A stretch of DNA of 64,000 nt from Monarcha castaneiventris obscurior (Eukaryota > Chordata > Aves > Passeriformes > Monarchidae). The stretch is taken from NCBI GenBank assembly GCA_026261815.1, contig JAMPIT010000510.1, positions 15,968,001 through 16,032,000 of the forward strand. Reading direction: 5' to 3'. The translations under genes and the position numbers were made by a program. The notes below the pieces were generated by a model. The model was not told the origin of the DNA, made no database searches, and saw only the letters and a program-made list of their open reading frames with translations. This document shows positions 48,501 through 59,300 of the stretch, piece after piece. Numbering within the stretch: the first letter of the stretch is position 1; every line of letters starts with the position of its first letter.

Positions 48501-49372
48501 GTTTCCCACAGTTGTGAATTCATAGGCTTGGAATATGGTTGGAATTTATAAACAACAAAAATTAAATGCTCTTTTTGCAATGGTACAATGATTTCTAACA
48601 CATGGATAAATTTCCCTGTGTTTCTTTACTGGTTTATCCTTAAATTCCTTTTTTTCATAAATTAACAGAATTGGTCATTCTACTCATTTACAAAAACTGA
48701 TTTTTAGTTTTCAAGCACACATCCAAAAAAACTACATTACCACTATAAAACTGGGATGTGTTGCTTCAAAATCATAACTCAGGAACATTAAAACAGGTGT
48801 TTCAGAACTCCCTAGTTAGAGGTAAATGATAGTTATCTAAAATTATGGTTATTTATGCACAGTTTATATTAGAACATGATTAGCAAGCAGTAAAAACAGA
48901 TCCTGTAATGACAATGAGGAAGTGTTTTTCTCTAACAAAACCCATCTACAGTTCTGACTGGGAAAGAAAGAGATGTTACTGTGGATGAAATGGAAACAAA
49001 AATGAGAAAAATACTTGGCTAGCTAATGATTATTTCCTTCACATGATTTTCAATTCATTTAAGATTTGAATTTTCTGGGATCTAAAGAGTATTTGCATTG
49101 AAGCATTGGTAAATGTGAAGCTGCTTTCATACGAAAATCAATTTATTCATCTTGAAAAATGTCCTGAAAGTGTAGATGAAACACACATTAGCAGAGTGAA
49201 AGCTACAGAGAGAACCACATGGCTCAGAGCCCGGTGATCAAGGATCCCTCTCTTAACAAAGAATAATCTTGCCACACAAATATGAGGTTACTTACATTTT
49301 TTTCAGTAATCACATACCACTGATAGCGAAATAGACCCTATCCAGCAGATCAAATCTCTCAAGATCTGAGCA
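45600..49372. other. Mostly unique DNA, no gene seen
   Basis: Includes the hairpin at 46442-46480 and GC-richer stretches of unknown origin at about 46640-46860 and 48130-48370. Open frames stay under 90 codons. The 46640-46860 stretch starts TGTCCTGGG like an LTR, but no end or target duplication could be found. Confidence 0.5.
46442..46480. other. Strong inverted repeat (hairpin)
   Basis: GCAGCT + AATTTGGGC, 5-base loop CCATT, then GCCCAAATT, a 4-base bulge CGTA, and AGCTGC. Fifteen base pairs form with no mismatch apart from the bulge. Confidence 0.8.
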
Positions 49373-49534
49373 GTTCACAGAATCTCAGAATGGATGAGGT
49401 TGGAAGGGGCCTCTGCAGGTCACTTGGGCCAGGAATGTGTCTACATCGTTTCTAAATACCTCCGAGGAGGGAGACTCCAAAACATCTCTGGGCAGCCTGT
49501 GCCAGCGTTTGATCAACCTCATAATAAAAAAGTA
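49373..49534 (-). mobile_element. CR1 LINE, short 3' end
   Basis: Minus-strand pattern: CACAGAATCTCAGAATGGAT, then GAGGTTGGAAGGGGCCTCTG, GGAGACTCCAAAACATCTCT and GGGCAGCCTGTGCCAGCG. The GGCCTCTGCAGGTCA form marks a CR1 subfamily other than the CTTAAAGATC type. Confidence 0.9.
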
Positions 49535-50632
49535 ACAGACAGAGCTTTATTACTTAAGTATCTTTTATAATAACTGCATGCAACTAAGCAGACTGGGGCC
49601 CATTTGATGAGAAGCAGCTTTGCAGAGAAAGACCTGAGGATACTTGCAGAAACTTGAATAAAAATTTTTTTACTGCAAACCAACAGAAATAAAAACCTAA
49701 GTGGGGCATATTTCAGTCAGATTTTTTTCATTCTCAAATAGTTTTGCATTTGGAAACACTTAAATGTGCACAAAATCTGTGGAAATGTTAGTTTAAAAGT
49801 TTGATTCATTTTTATTTAGTTTTTATGGGCTGTTGACAGGCTTTTGTCCACCCTTATGAAGCAGAGGGAAGTATGACTCTTCTTGTGCTAAAACTGTAAT
49901 TACTGCAGCAGTCAGAGTAGACAGGAGACAAAACCAACTGGGAATTAGGTGATAAGAAGGAAAAAGCTAAGAATACCAGCAGCTTTGGTTATGTTTAGAA
50001 AAGTGCAGACATATCTTCCTGTCAAGATTCCTGAAAGTGTATCAGTGTTTGCACATGCAAGATGTAAGGTTTCTTCCATCTCTTCAGGGACAATAACGAT
50101 AAGAGCTATAGAAAAAAAGATAATTTGTTGTCTTGATTTTTATCTCCATTTATATCTAGTTCTTTTTTTTTTTTTTTGCTTTGAGATTACATCCACCATG
50201 AGTGAGAGTTAGTCCTACAGTTAGTTCTACTTGTGAAATTTGCCTTATGTCAGCACTTCTGTTTGAGAACACATTTCAAAACTGCACCCAGCTGGTTTTA
50301 CTCAGAGGATTTGACTTCCCTCCCACTGGCATATAACCACCAATTCAGATATAATGACTATACAGCTACTCTATTTTCTGTACCACTGTAAGTTGTCCTT
50401 AAGTAGTAACCCAAGTATCCTTGACAGGGTCACAGTTAAGACACCTGTTTTCAAGGGATCACAGTGCTGGGAAACTCTCTTTTTGGAAAGGCTCAGCATC
50501 TCCTAAATATGCTGCACTCTGTCCCTGTGGATGAACAGGCCTGAATGGTGAGATGACAACAACCAAATTATGGGAATGTTTTCTGAGGAGGAGGTGATCA
50601 AAACATTTATTTCAATAACTTGTGATTGTCTC
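49535..50632. other. Unique DNA, no gene seen
   Basis: A 15-T run lies at 50163-50177. The last five bases (50628-50632, GTCTC) are the left target duplication of the following LTR. Confidence 0.55.
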
Positions 50633-51582
50633 TGTGTACTGGACTTGGCCTTGACTTGCTGCCAGACACCCATCCAGTTACTATATCCCTCTCCCTGCTC
50701 AACAGGATAGAGGGGAGAAAATAAGATAAAAAAATCTAATGGGTTGAGATGAAGACAGAGAGATCACTTAATATTACCATCATGGGCGAAACAAATTCCA
50801 CTTGGGGAAGATTAATTTAATTTATTGCCAATTAAAAGCATTGTAGGATAGTGAAAAGCAAATACAAAATTCAAAAATCTTTCCCCTAACCCCCATTTTT
50901 TCCCAGACTCGACGTCACTTCTTTGTTCCTTAACTCTTCCACACATTATGTAGAGTGGTGCAGTGGGGTGAATAAGGGGAGTTGTAGTCCCAGCATCTCC
51001 TCTCTGTGGTTCTTTTCTTCTCATATTTTTCCCCTGCTCCAGTGTGAGGTCCTTCCCACTGGAGACAGTCCTTCACATACTGCTCTAGTGTGGGTTCCCC
51101 ATGGGCCACCGATTATGACAGAAAACCTATTTGTTTGTGGGCTCCTCTCCATGTTCCTGCATGCTGTCTTCATGAGATGCACCATTTTTCAGGGCACATC
51201 CACCTGCTGCAGCATGTGGTTCTCCATGGACTGGAGTGTGGACATCTCCTCCAACATCGTCCTCCAAAGCCTGTGGGGTAATCTCTGCTCTGGTGCCTGG
51301 AACACCTCCTCCTCTTCCTTCTCTGACCTTAGCATCAGCAGAGTTCTTTCTCTCATATTTTTCTCACTCCTCTCTCAGAGCTGCTGTTCAGCATTTTCAC
51401 CCTTTCTTAAATGTGTCCTTGCAGCAGTGCCAAAAACCTCACTGACCTGAGCCGTGTCCTGCGGTGGGTCAGATGGAGCTGTTGGCAGGGACTGACAGGG
51501 GCCCTGGTCTGTTCTCACAGGGGCCACCTCTGCAATCCCCCAGCTACCAAAACCTGCCACGTAAGCCAAACGCTCTGTGACA
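50633..51582 (+). mobile_element. ERVL-like solo LTR with target-site duplication
   Basis: About 950 bp starting TGTGTACTGGACTTGGCC and ending CTCTGTGACA. It is flanked by GTCTC at 50628-50632 and again at 51583-51587. The internal order matches the 57069 copy: GAGAAAATAAGAT, ATTAATTTAATTTATTGCC, repeated CTCCAG/CATGG modules, TTTCTTAAATGTGTCC and GCTACCAAAACCTGCCACG near the end. No gag-pol sequence follows, so it is a solo LTR. Open frames inside it, including 175 codons at 50923-51450, are incidental. The 5-bp duplication agrees with the integration habit of ERVL-type elements. Confidence 0.87.
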
Positions 51583-53200
51583 GTCTCTCTGCTGTTACAG
51601 ATATGTTCACTCTTCATGTCACCTGACTTAAGCCCTCCCTTCTCACCTCATTTTCACAGCCATGGGAATGCACACAGGGTCACAAACATCCTACTGGAAG
51701 CTTCTGCACTACAGTGAAGCATATCTAGCACACATAATAATTTTCTGGATACCTGTATGAAATTCTTCTAGATTGTTACCTATAATCTCAGGAACTTGTC
51801 CAGCAGTTTTCATGAACTTCTTGCATCATCTATCTTTTTGAAGTGTTCTCAGTTTCAGCAATGAAAAATGTTATACTTGATATGAGAAGCTTGGCTGACA
51901 GAAGAGAATCAAAATCCATTCCTGTCACAATGTGAGAATTCTGCCTGTTTATCATCCACAGTTTGGATAACAAGGCAGGTGATGGAAGATTGGCAAGTGA
52001 CATAAAGTTACAAAATAAATCAAAAAACTAAAATTTGGAAGACTCAGAACCAGAAGGAAGAGTTTATTTTTTCCCTTATATATTATCTGTGGGACTGTAA
52101 GAGCAGCAGGGTGAAAAACCCAGTGTTATTCTTGAAACCGAAAAGTCATGATGACTCCAGATGCAGGAAAGGCTTTGATCTAGTTCACACCTTAGCAGAT
52201 ACGAGGTATTTGAACTTGAAGTTACAAAGGTTCCCAGCTCTCTTAGGTCCAGTGGCTAAATACCTAGCTGTTTTTCCTCTGTGATGTGGGTTCTGTGATT
52301 CTAAGTTTCCCATTCTTCTTTATTCCAGAAACCAGATCCCTTATAATCAAGGGCTATCTAAATTTAAATTAATGAGAAATACTCAACCAAATATGACAGA
52401 AAATGTTCTCAAGAATATGTCTTATGGGAACAGGCTGGCAAAACCAAGAAGTTTCTGCTGGTGTCCCATTGTGGAAGGGTTGTGCAAGCCTGGCATCAGG
52501 TGTCACACAGGCAGAAAAGCTCATCTCTGCATAACAATTTGCATTCACGGGCTTCTTTGGATCAGAGTCTCACAGCACCACTTGCAAATATGATACAAAT
52601 TAAACCCATGAAATATATGGTGTTCTGTGGAAGAAATACTGCTGCTGTGCCCACTTGATGACACAGGAAGAGACACACCCTCTCACATCCAGGTGTGCAG
52701 CATAGGATACCACTGAACTGCACTGGAACTGAGAATACAGACCCTACAGACCCCAGTGACATCACATACTCCAAGAGAGCTGTAGTCACAGAGGCCAAAG
52801 GGAGCAAGTTTTCACTTTCCACACCGCAGTTTACCTCAAAGCCTTTTCCATCTCTGGGACAGTAGCCTCTGTAACAATGATGTGTTTTAGTCTGGCCTTT
52901 GTCCACACCCATGAATACACTGTTCTTGTAGGGCCAATTTTAAATGAGGAACTGCTAGTGTCTCTGAAGGAAGGGAGGAATGCAAGGAGGAGATCTCTGT
53001 GCCTAGTTCATACTACTATTTCCCAAAGCATTCCTAAGATGTAATACAATGGTTATTTTTCTTTTTTTGGTATGTTTTATAGACTTTTAAAAAGATTTGC
53101 ATTGCAGTATCAGCATCAGTAATCTGTTAGGTAGGACAATCTATGAGATAAAAAGAAATAGACATATTGTTAAAAAATAAGTGCTGTCTGGCATTTTGCT
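51583..53200. other. Unique DNA, no gene seen
   Basis: The first five bases are the right target duplication of the preceding LTR. A weak CR1-like tail (TTCTGTGATTCTAAG, about 52292-52306) is too short to call. The 116-codon minus frame at 52562-52912 resembles no protein I know. Confidence 0.5.
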
Positions 53201-53385
53201 CTTTCTAAAACATGGTTTTCCAGAGACACCACCAGCCTGGCTGACAGGTTCAGCTGTGTCCTGAAGTGGGTCTTTTTAGGAGACATCTGCACTCAGCCAT
53301 ATCCATCAAGTGGCAGTCCCTGGCCACTCCTTGCAGATGCATTTTCCCCATCTGTTACCAAAGCCTTGCCACCAAAATCTTACGA
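53201..53385 (+). mobile_element. ERVL-like LTR, diverged 3' remnant
   Basis: CTGACAGGTTCAGCTGTGTC, CTGAAGTGGGTCTTTTTAGG and, after a gap, GTTACCAAAGCCTTGCCACC follow the same order as the 3' quarter of the LTRs at 50633 and 57069. The copy is older and lacks the 5' three quarters. No target duplication is seen. Confidence 0.65.
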
Positions 53386-53802
53386 GAATGGAAATAGAAG
53401 ATGGACATGTGTTATACAGTAGAAAAACCAGGAATATTGTAGTGAGAGAGAATCCCAGGGTTTTCCTCCATCCTCCCATGAAGCACTCCGGACCTCTTTC
53501 TCCCTCTTCTCCTAAACTCACAGATCATGTCCTGCTCTGTACTCACCTCTCAAACCAGACATATTACATGCCACCTATCTATTCTTCTCATTTGATCTAC
53601 CTCACTTAAGAACATACAATCAAAATTTCTTGTCACTGCGCTTATCACTTAGTAATTTTAAAAATTTTGGAATCAAATTCTTTTTTAAAAAGTCAAGAAG
53701 TGGTGAAAAATAATTGCATACACTTACTGAAAAAAGAAATGCAAGTTAAGCAGAAAGGTCAAGCTTCATTTCTTTTTTAGCATTTTTTCTTTTTAAAAGC
53801 TT

Positions 53803-53826
53803 CCTGAATGCATTTGTGCATTCAGG
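53803..53826. other. Perfect 10-bp hairpin
   Basis: CCTGAATGCA, loop TTTG, TGCATTCAGG. The stem has no mismatch. Confidence 0.8.
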
Positions 53827-55605
53827 ATTGTGAAAACCAAAAATTAATGAGTTGCTTTAGTACTTAAAAAATCCAGCATGTGGAACCTCAGTACTTTTTA
53901 AAGTCAAAGGACAAAAGTAAGATGATTAAATCCTAATTTTTTTTCATATTATGAATAAAACAAGATTTCACATAAGACCCCAATGAAAATGTAAGATTTA
54001 ATTGAGTAGTTTTATTTTGAATTCTTTGTTTAAAATAATTTGTGAAACTTGTTTTTCTTATTTTAGTGTCACTTCATCTTTACACAAAACTTAGGAGGAA
54101 ACTTTCCATGAAGAATAAACTAGTCAGAGAAATGACAGGCACCTGGTTTTAGAGTCTGTCAGCATTTATGTAGTAAATGAATACAAAGAAACACATAATC
54201 TCACCTGTAAAACCATAGTTACAGGACTAAATAGTGTTCCTAATTGGTGCAACTAGATGCTGAAAACATGTTTTTACAGATTTTCCTTTCTATTTCTAAT
54301 GCAGGATATCCACTAAAATATGCTATGCTGTAAAATCAATGTTCTTAGTTTTCAGCCAAAAATTCCAGTAATAGCAAGGCTAGTATTACCACTGAAATAG
54401 AAGTTGATATAAAACATTTCTAATTATCTTTTTTTAGATTTTCATCATCACAATGTTATTTCTCTAGATAAATTAAGAAGGAAAGCATTTCTGCACTCAG
54501 AGTGACTACAACACTTTTGCAAATACAGCACAGTCAGTTATAGCACTGCTTTTCCTTTGGGGCTCTTCTCACATTCCTGTTCACCTCATTTAACACATAT
54601 GGCATAACCTCATAAAGATTTTTACAGCTTCCCGATGCACTTCTTTGTCATCTAAAAGAGTTTTTACAGGCTGGTTGGGAAAGTCCATATTTTTGCTTTC
54701 TGGTGAAGTTACCACATCATGTTACAGGGAAATCAAGGCAGAGAATGGCTGTTGGGAGGTCCTCTTCCCAGGAGAACTAGAAAAGGGATCAGGAACAGCA
54801 ATGGCAGGAGGGGGTGAAATGGTGGCTGATGATGTTAGCAGACACTGAGTAGAAAGGAGGGATGATGGACATGACCTGGAGCATGGATAGATATGCAGAT
54901 TTTACTTCAGATACTGTAAGGTGAAAGGTTTTCTTCACGTTACTGGGTTCCCACCTTTGTGAGAAAAATGCAAAAGAAGGTTTTCTGTATTGCAGCTGCT
55001 GCTTATGCAATAGGAAGACATCACCTCCTTTTTTGTGTTATCTTAGTACCTAAGGAGCTTGCTGGGCCGGAAACACTGAACTATTTCTGTCCTGTCTTTC
55101 TCAAGTGCTGTGGTATGAATGTTTCTGTAAGATAAGTCACCTGCAGCTATCAGTGGTAATACACTGCAGAGAGCAAGCAGCCAGGACAAGACAGCAGCAT
55201 CCAGTTAGCACAAACCCCACCCACACCCTTGCTCAGTGCTAATGCAAGCATGACATTTGTGTCACACCATTCCTGAAGCCCCTGGATTACTACTGAATAC
55301 TGATTCCAAGGCAGCACTTAACTTTTAGGTAATTCACTAGCAGAGACCATGCCATGAGATATTAAGGATAGGTGTACATAAAAACTTAAACAGAGACAAA
55401 ATAGATTCTAGTACTAAAAAAGAAATAGTTAACTGCCTTTTAGAAACTGTTCCTCATCTGCTCTAACTCCTGGCTATCCCCAGGTAGTGTTTCAGAGAGC
55501 TGAGAGGGCTTCATAAGAATGGGTCTTTGCTTCAATGCAGGACTCCGGTAATTTAGCTGGAATTCTGCATGACAATAAAGTACTAGCACTGCAGGTGCAG
55601 TGGAA

Positions 55606-55635
55606 GTGTTGGTAAAAACTGTGTTGGTAAAAGCT
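55606..55635 (+). repeat. 15-bp tandem duplication
   Basis: GTGTTGGTAAAAACT is followed directly by GTGTTGGTAAAAGCT, with one base different. Confidence 0.85.
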
Positions 55636-57068
55636 GAGAGTAAAAATGAAATATCAGTGAGACATGAAAAAAAATTACAGACAGCTATTGCCAATGAGGA
55701 AAACAAAAAAAAGGCCCCACTAAAGGCACCTGTGAAAAAATGGTTCCAGCAGGACTTTTGGTGTGGCCAAAATTCCAATCAACATCTCTAAATTTGGTTG
55801 GTTTTTTTTTTTAATAGCAAGTCCAAAATCATACACGGGCTTTTAATTTGATCATGGGAAAACACTTGTGGGCTTTCAAAGTCTTTTATTGTTCTGCAGT
55901 ATGTATGCACTGCTGCAGAGAACTTGTCTTGAACTTTAATATATTTGGACCCAGAGGTTAAATTTTCTTAATGTACTCTGTTTTCCAATCATCTCTTCAA
56001 TTAAACACTAATCTATGGGATGAAAAAAGATATGCTGGAGAAATAACAAATCTACTTTCAAGTGTAGTTAAGAGTGTGAACTTTCAGCTTTTGCTGAAGA
56101 AAAAATATTTCCAATGTTAAACAAACTGCAGTGATAACTGATAAATCTACAGTCATTCACGGTAGAGATCAAAAAAACCCCAGGATGCAGGTACACCTAA
56201 GGAAAGAAAGAGGTATTTCAAAGAAGACACTACATTTTAAATTACATTTTGAGCCTACACTTTGAGCTACATTTTGAAGTGTTCATTAATTACAGCTGAT
56301 GGAATTAACTTCTGATATTTAAATAAATTCGATTTAACAAAAAAAAACCCCTCTTTCCACAGTCAAGAACACAAAACTGGCTCAAGAAAAAGAAACATAC
56401 ATTGTCAATAATAAAGATCAACACTATGGTTACCTGTGGATCAAGAAATTATTTTTTAAGGTATAAAATCAAGTTTTTATTTACAACAAAGAGAGAACTT
56501 GCATACAACAATATAGCTTCTATAATGCTTCTTTCAGCTGAAAGTGACTCCTAAAAAGGAAAAATGTATATATATGTTGTAGAGCAGATCCTGTAGAAGG
56601 CAGTATCTCAGAAAGCGCCATAAAGGTAAATAAAAACCTAAAAGAATTGGAACAAAAGGCCTGCAAAAAGATTACACTAGGCTAGATGCCTAAAAAAAGG
56701 CTAAAACAGGAGGGCACTTTGGAAGTGCTTAACTTTTTTCATGGACTGGCAAAGGTATTTCAGTGCCTGTTGCCTACTGGCTCTCTACTGTTAACAGTTA
56801 ATTAAATTTAGATGCAATCATACATCCTATAAAGACCTCAGTTTTTTACAGACACAACAAAAAACATTAAAGCATCATTTCAACACTGACTAATACAGGC
56901 AATTTACACACACTCCAACCCTAAACCCTTCACCACAGCTGTGGATAAAATTCCCTATAATGATTTTGCCCTCTAGTATTGTTCAGTCCATGTTCTGTCT
57001 GTTACCTTTCCCAATTACTATTCTTATATTCAATTCCAAAGTGTTCCCTATTGTGCAACACAAAGAAC

Positions 57069-58006
57069 TGTGGTGGGCTGACCTTGGCAACAGCTCATCA
57101 AGCTGCTCTGTCACTCCCCTTCCATCAACAGGATGGGGGAGAAAATAAGACACAAAAACTCACGGGTCACGATAGGGACAGGGAGGTCACTCAGCAATTA
57201 CCATCATGGGCAAAACAGACTCAACTTGGAGAAATTAGTTTAGTTGTTTGCCAGTCAAACAGAACAGGATAATGAGAAACAAGAATAATTGTGAAATATC
57301 TTCCCTCTTCCACTCGCTTTGTCCCGTGTTCAACCTCATTCCCAATTCTTCTACCTTCTCCATGTGAGAAGTGCAGTGGGACAGAGAATGGGCATTGCAG
57401 TCACTGTGTAATACTTTGTGTCTCCTGCTTCTTCCTCCTCCCACTCTTCCCCTGATTTCATGGGACACAATCCTATGAGCTACTCCAGTGTTAGTCCTTC
57501 CCATGGGATGCAGTTCTTCATGAACTGCTCCAGCATGGGTCCCTTCCACAGGGTGCAGTGCTTCAGGAACAGTTTCTCCAGCATGGACTCCCCTCTCCAT
57601 TGGTCAACAGGTCGTGCCAGGTCAACAGGAGCCTTCTCTAGTGCAGGCTGTGGTTTACTTTAGGACAGATCCATCTGCACTGGTAAGACATTTTCCATGG
57701 ACTGCAGAGGCGCAGCTGCCTCACCATGGTCTTCACCAGGGTCTGCAGGAGAGCCTCTGCTCTGGTGCCTGATGCACGTCCTCCTTCTCCTTCTGTGGAG
57801 TTGGTTTTTCTTACATTTTCTTACACCTCTCTTCCAGAATTTTTCATCCTTTCTTAAATACGTTGTCACATACAAGGTTCTGCCAACATCGCTGTCAGAC
57901 TCGGCCCTGGCCAGCAGTGGGTCCGTCTTGGAACCTCTGGTGTCTCCTCACAGTAGCCACCCCTGCAGCACCACCCACCAAAACCTTGCCCCGTAAGTGC
58001 AATCCA
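57069..58006 (+). mobile_element. ERVL-like solo LTR, near full length
   Basis: About 938 bp starting TGTGGTGGGCTGACCTTGGC and ending GTAAGTGCAATCCA. It shows the whole family layout: GGGGGAGAAAATAAGAC, CATCATGGGCAAAACAGAC, the several CTCCAGCATGGG modules (57525-57595), CACCATGGTCTTCACCAGGG, CTCTGCTCTGGTGCCTGATG, TTTCTTAAATACGTTGTCAC, GGCCCTGGCCAGCAGTGGGT, and CACCAAAACCTTGCCCCG. The flanks (AGAAC left, GTCAC right) do not match as a target duplication, so the outermost bases may be off or mutated. There is no internal retroviral coding region on either side. Confidence 0.88.
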
Positions 58007-59206
58007 GTCACATCAGTGCTTGCTGCACCTCTAGGGGCAAGGTAAACCAAGGTAAGGAATAGCATTAAAATAGGCAACGTGTCTGGGGACCATTAGTAAG
58101 TTTACACATGAATTTAGATAAAGAAGACTTTTAGTCGTCCAAAAGTGAGACTCTAAACCTTCTTTTCCTCAAGTGTAATGCAAAGCACTTAATGCAGCTT
58201 GTTTTAAACAGAATATCATACATTTATAGTAGTTTGTTCAGTTTGTCTATGACACAGGGTTGAACCTGGTGACTCAGAAGTTGCTGTGAAATTTCTGCCG
58301 ATGGCAATAGGCTAATGAAAAAGTCTGAGTTAAAAGCATTATCAGCAGTACGCCTTCACTAGAAAACAAAAGGAGAGGATTTCATTCATATTCATCTTTC
58401 TAAAGAAGACAGCTCTACTTTGCACAGCTAAACCAACATTATAAAAATAAATTATCTACCTACTGAAGACAAGATATTTCTAGAGATATCTTCTTAATAG
58501 GCATTTAAATTAAATTTCAGCATCCACATGATATCACTGCTTGCAAGGGACCCCGATGTACAAAAGAAAGAGGTTGCTGTCCATTATCCAGTCATCTTCA
58601 CTGTTTAAATACGTGTGGAAACTTAAATGGTTCTTACACAAAGAATATGAAATTTCGAAGTATACATTTACATGTATTACTGGAGAGGAAGAAATTTCTT
58701 CCATTATGTATTTGAGATGTCAGGATGCTGTTTATTCCTTCTTCACTAATCCATCATATTAAGAAAGATGATGCTGAAATTTATTTTTTATTATAAGTTT
58801 TTCTTTTGGCTCATGAGCCATGTTCACTTCTATCTTTCTCTAATTCTCTAAGGATGATCACATTCGCCAGAAGAGAATAAGTTAATGGTATGGCCCTCTC
58901 CTGTGACTCTGGCCTCTTCTACTGTTATTTTCAACACAAAAAATGCCATGCTTTTTCCTCAGAATAAAAATATGTTGCATAAACTCAAGTAATTTGGATA
59001 CTAAGAAAAATACCAGGGTCCAAGGATCTTCTCTGATAAACTGTTTAATCTTTCTACATTTGATAGAAACTATTTTTGATGAAACTGTGAGTGAGAATAA
59101 TTAGAAGACTGTGGAATACAGAAGGTTTCAAACAGAAATGCTCATTAAAAAAAAAAAAGGAAAATGCAATGAAAAGGAAGATGATGTGCTGAACATTGTA
59201 TATCAC
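58007..59206. other. Unique AT-rich DNA, no gene seen
   Basis: Holds a 12-A run at 59147-59158 and otherwise no repeat or coding frame of note. Confidence 0.5.
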
Positions 59207-59300
59207 AGCATCATAGAATCCTTTACATTGGAAAAAACCCTTAAGATCATCAAGTCCAACTGTTAACCCAGCATTTTCAAGTGTCTGTTCACTGAAAGAC
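59207..59300 (-). mobile_element. CR1 LINE, 3' tail fragment
   Basis: GCATCATAGAATCCTTTACA, TTGGAAAAAACCCTTAAGAT and CATCAAGTCCAACTGTTAAC follow the minus-strand CR1 3' end layout over about 95 bp. Confidence 0.85.

Larger units (their letters stand above)
53386..57068. other. Unique AT-rich DNA, no gene seen
   Basis: Contains the perfect hairpin at 53803-53826, a 15-bp tandem duplication at 55606-55635 and imperfect CATTTTGAG/CTTTGAGCTA repeats at about 56240-56278. Frames up to 112 codons (minus, 55440-55778) resemble no protein I know. Confidence 0.5.

Noticed and set aside
50923..51450. 175-codon open frame
   Set aside because: It is contained within the ERVL-like LTR. The low-complexity Ser/Phe/Cys-rich product is typical of chance translation.
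55440..55778. 112-codon minus-strand frame, hydrophobic N-terminal half
   Set aside because: No family resemblance, no upstream promoter or splice context; the opposite strand is a Lys-rich frame, as expected from A-rich sequence.
50633..58006. LTRs at 50633 and 57069 as the two ends of one provirus
   Set aside because: The first LTR has its own flanking GTCTC pair, and the 5.5 kb between the two has no gag, pol or env-like frame.
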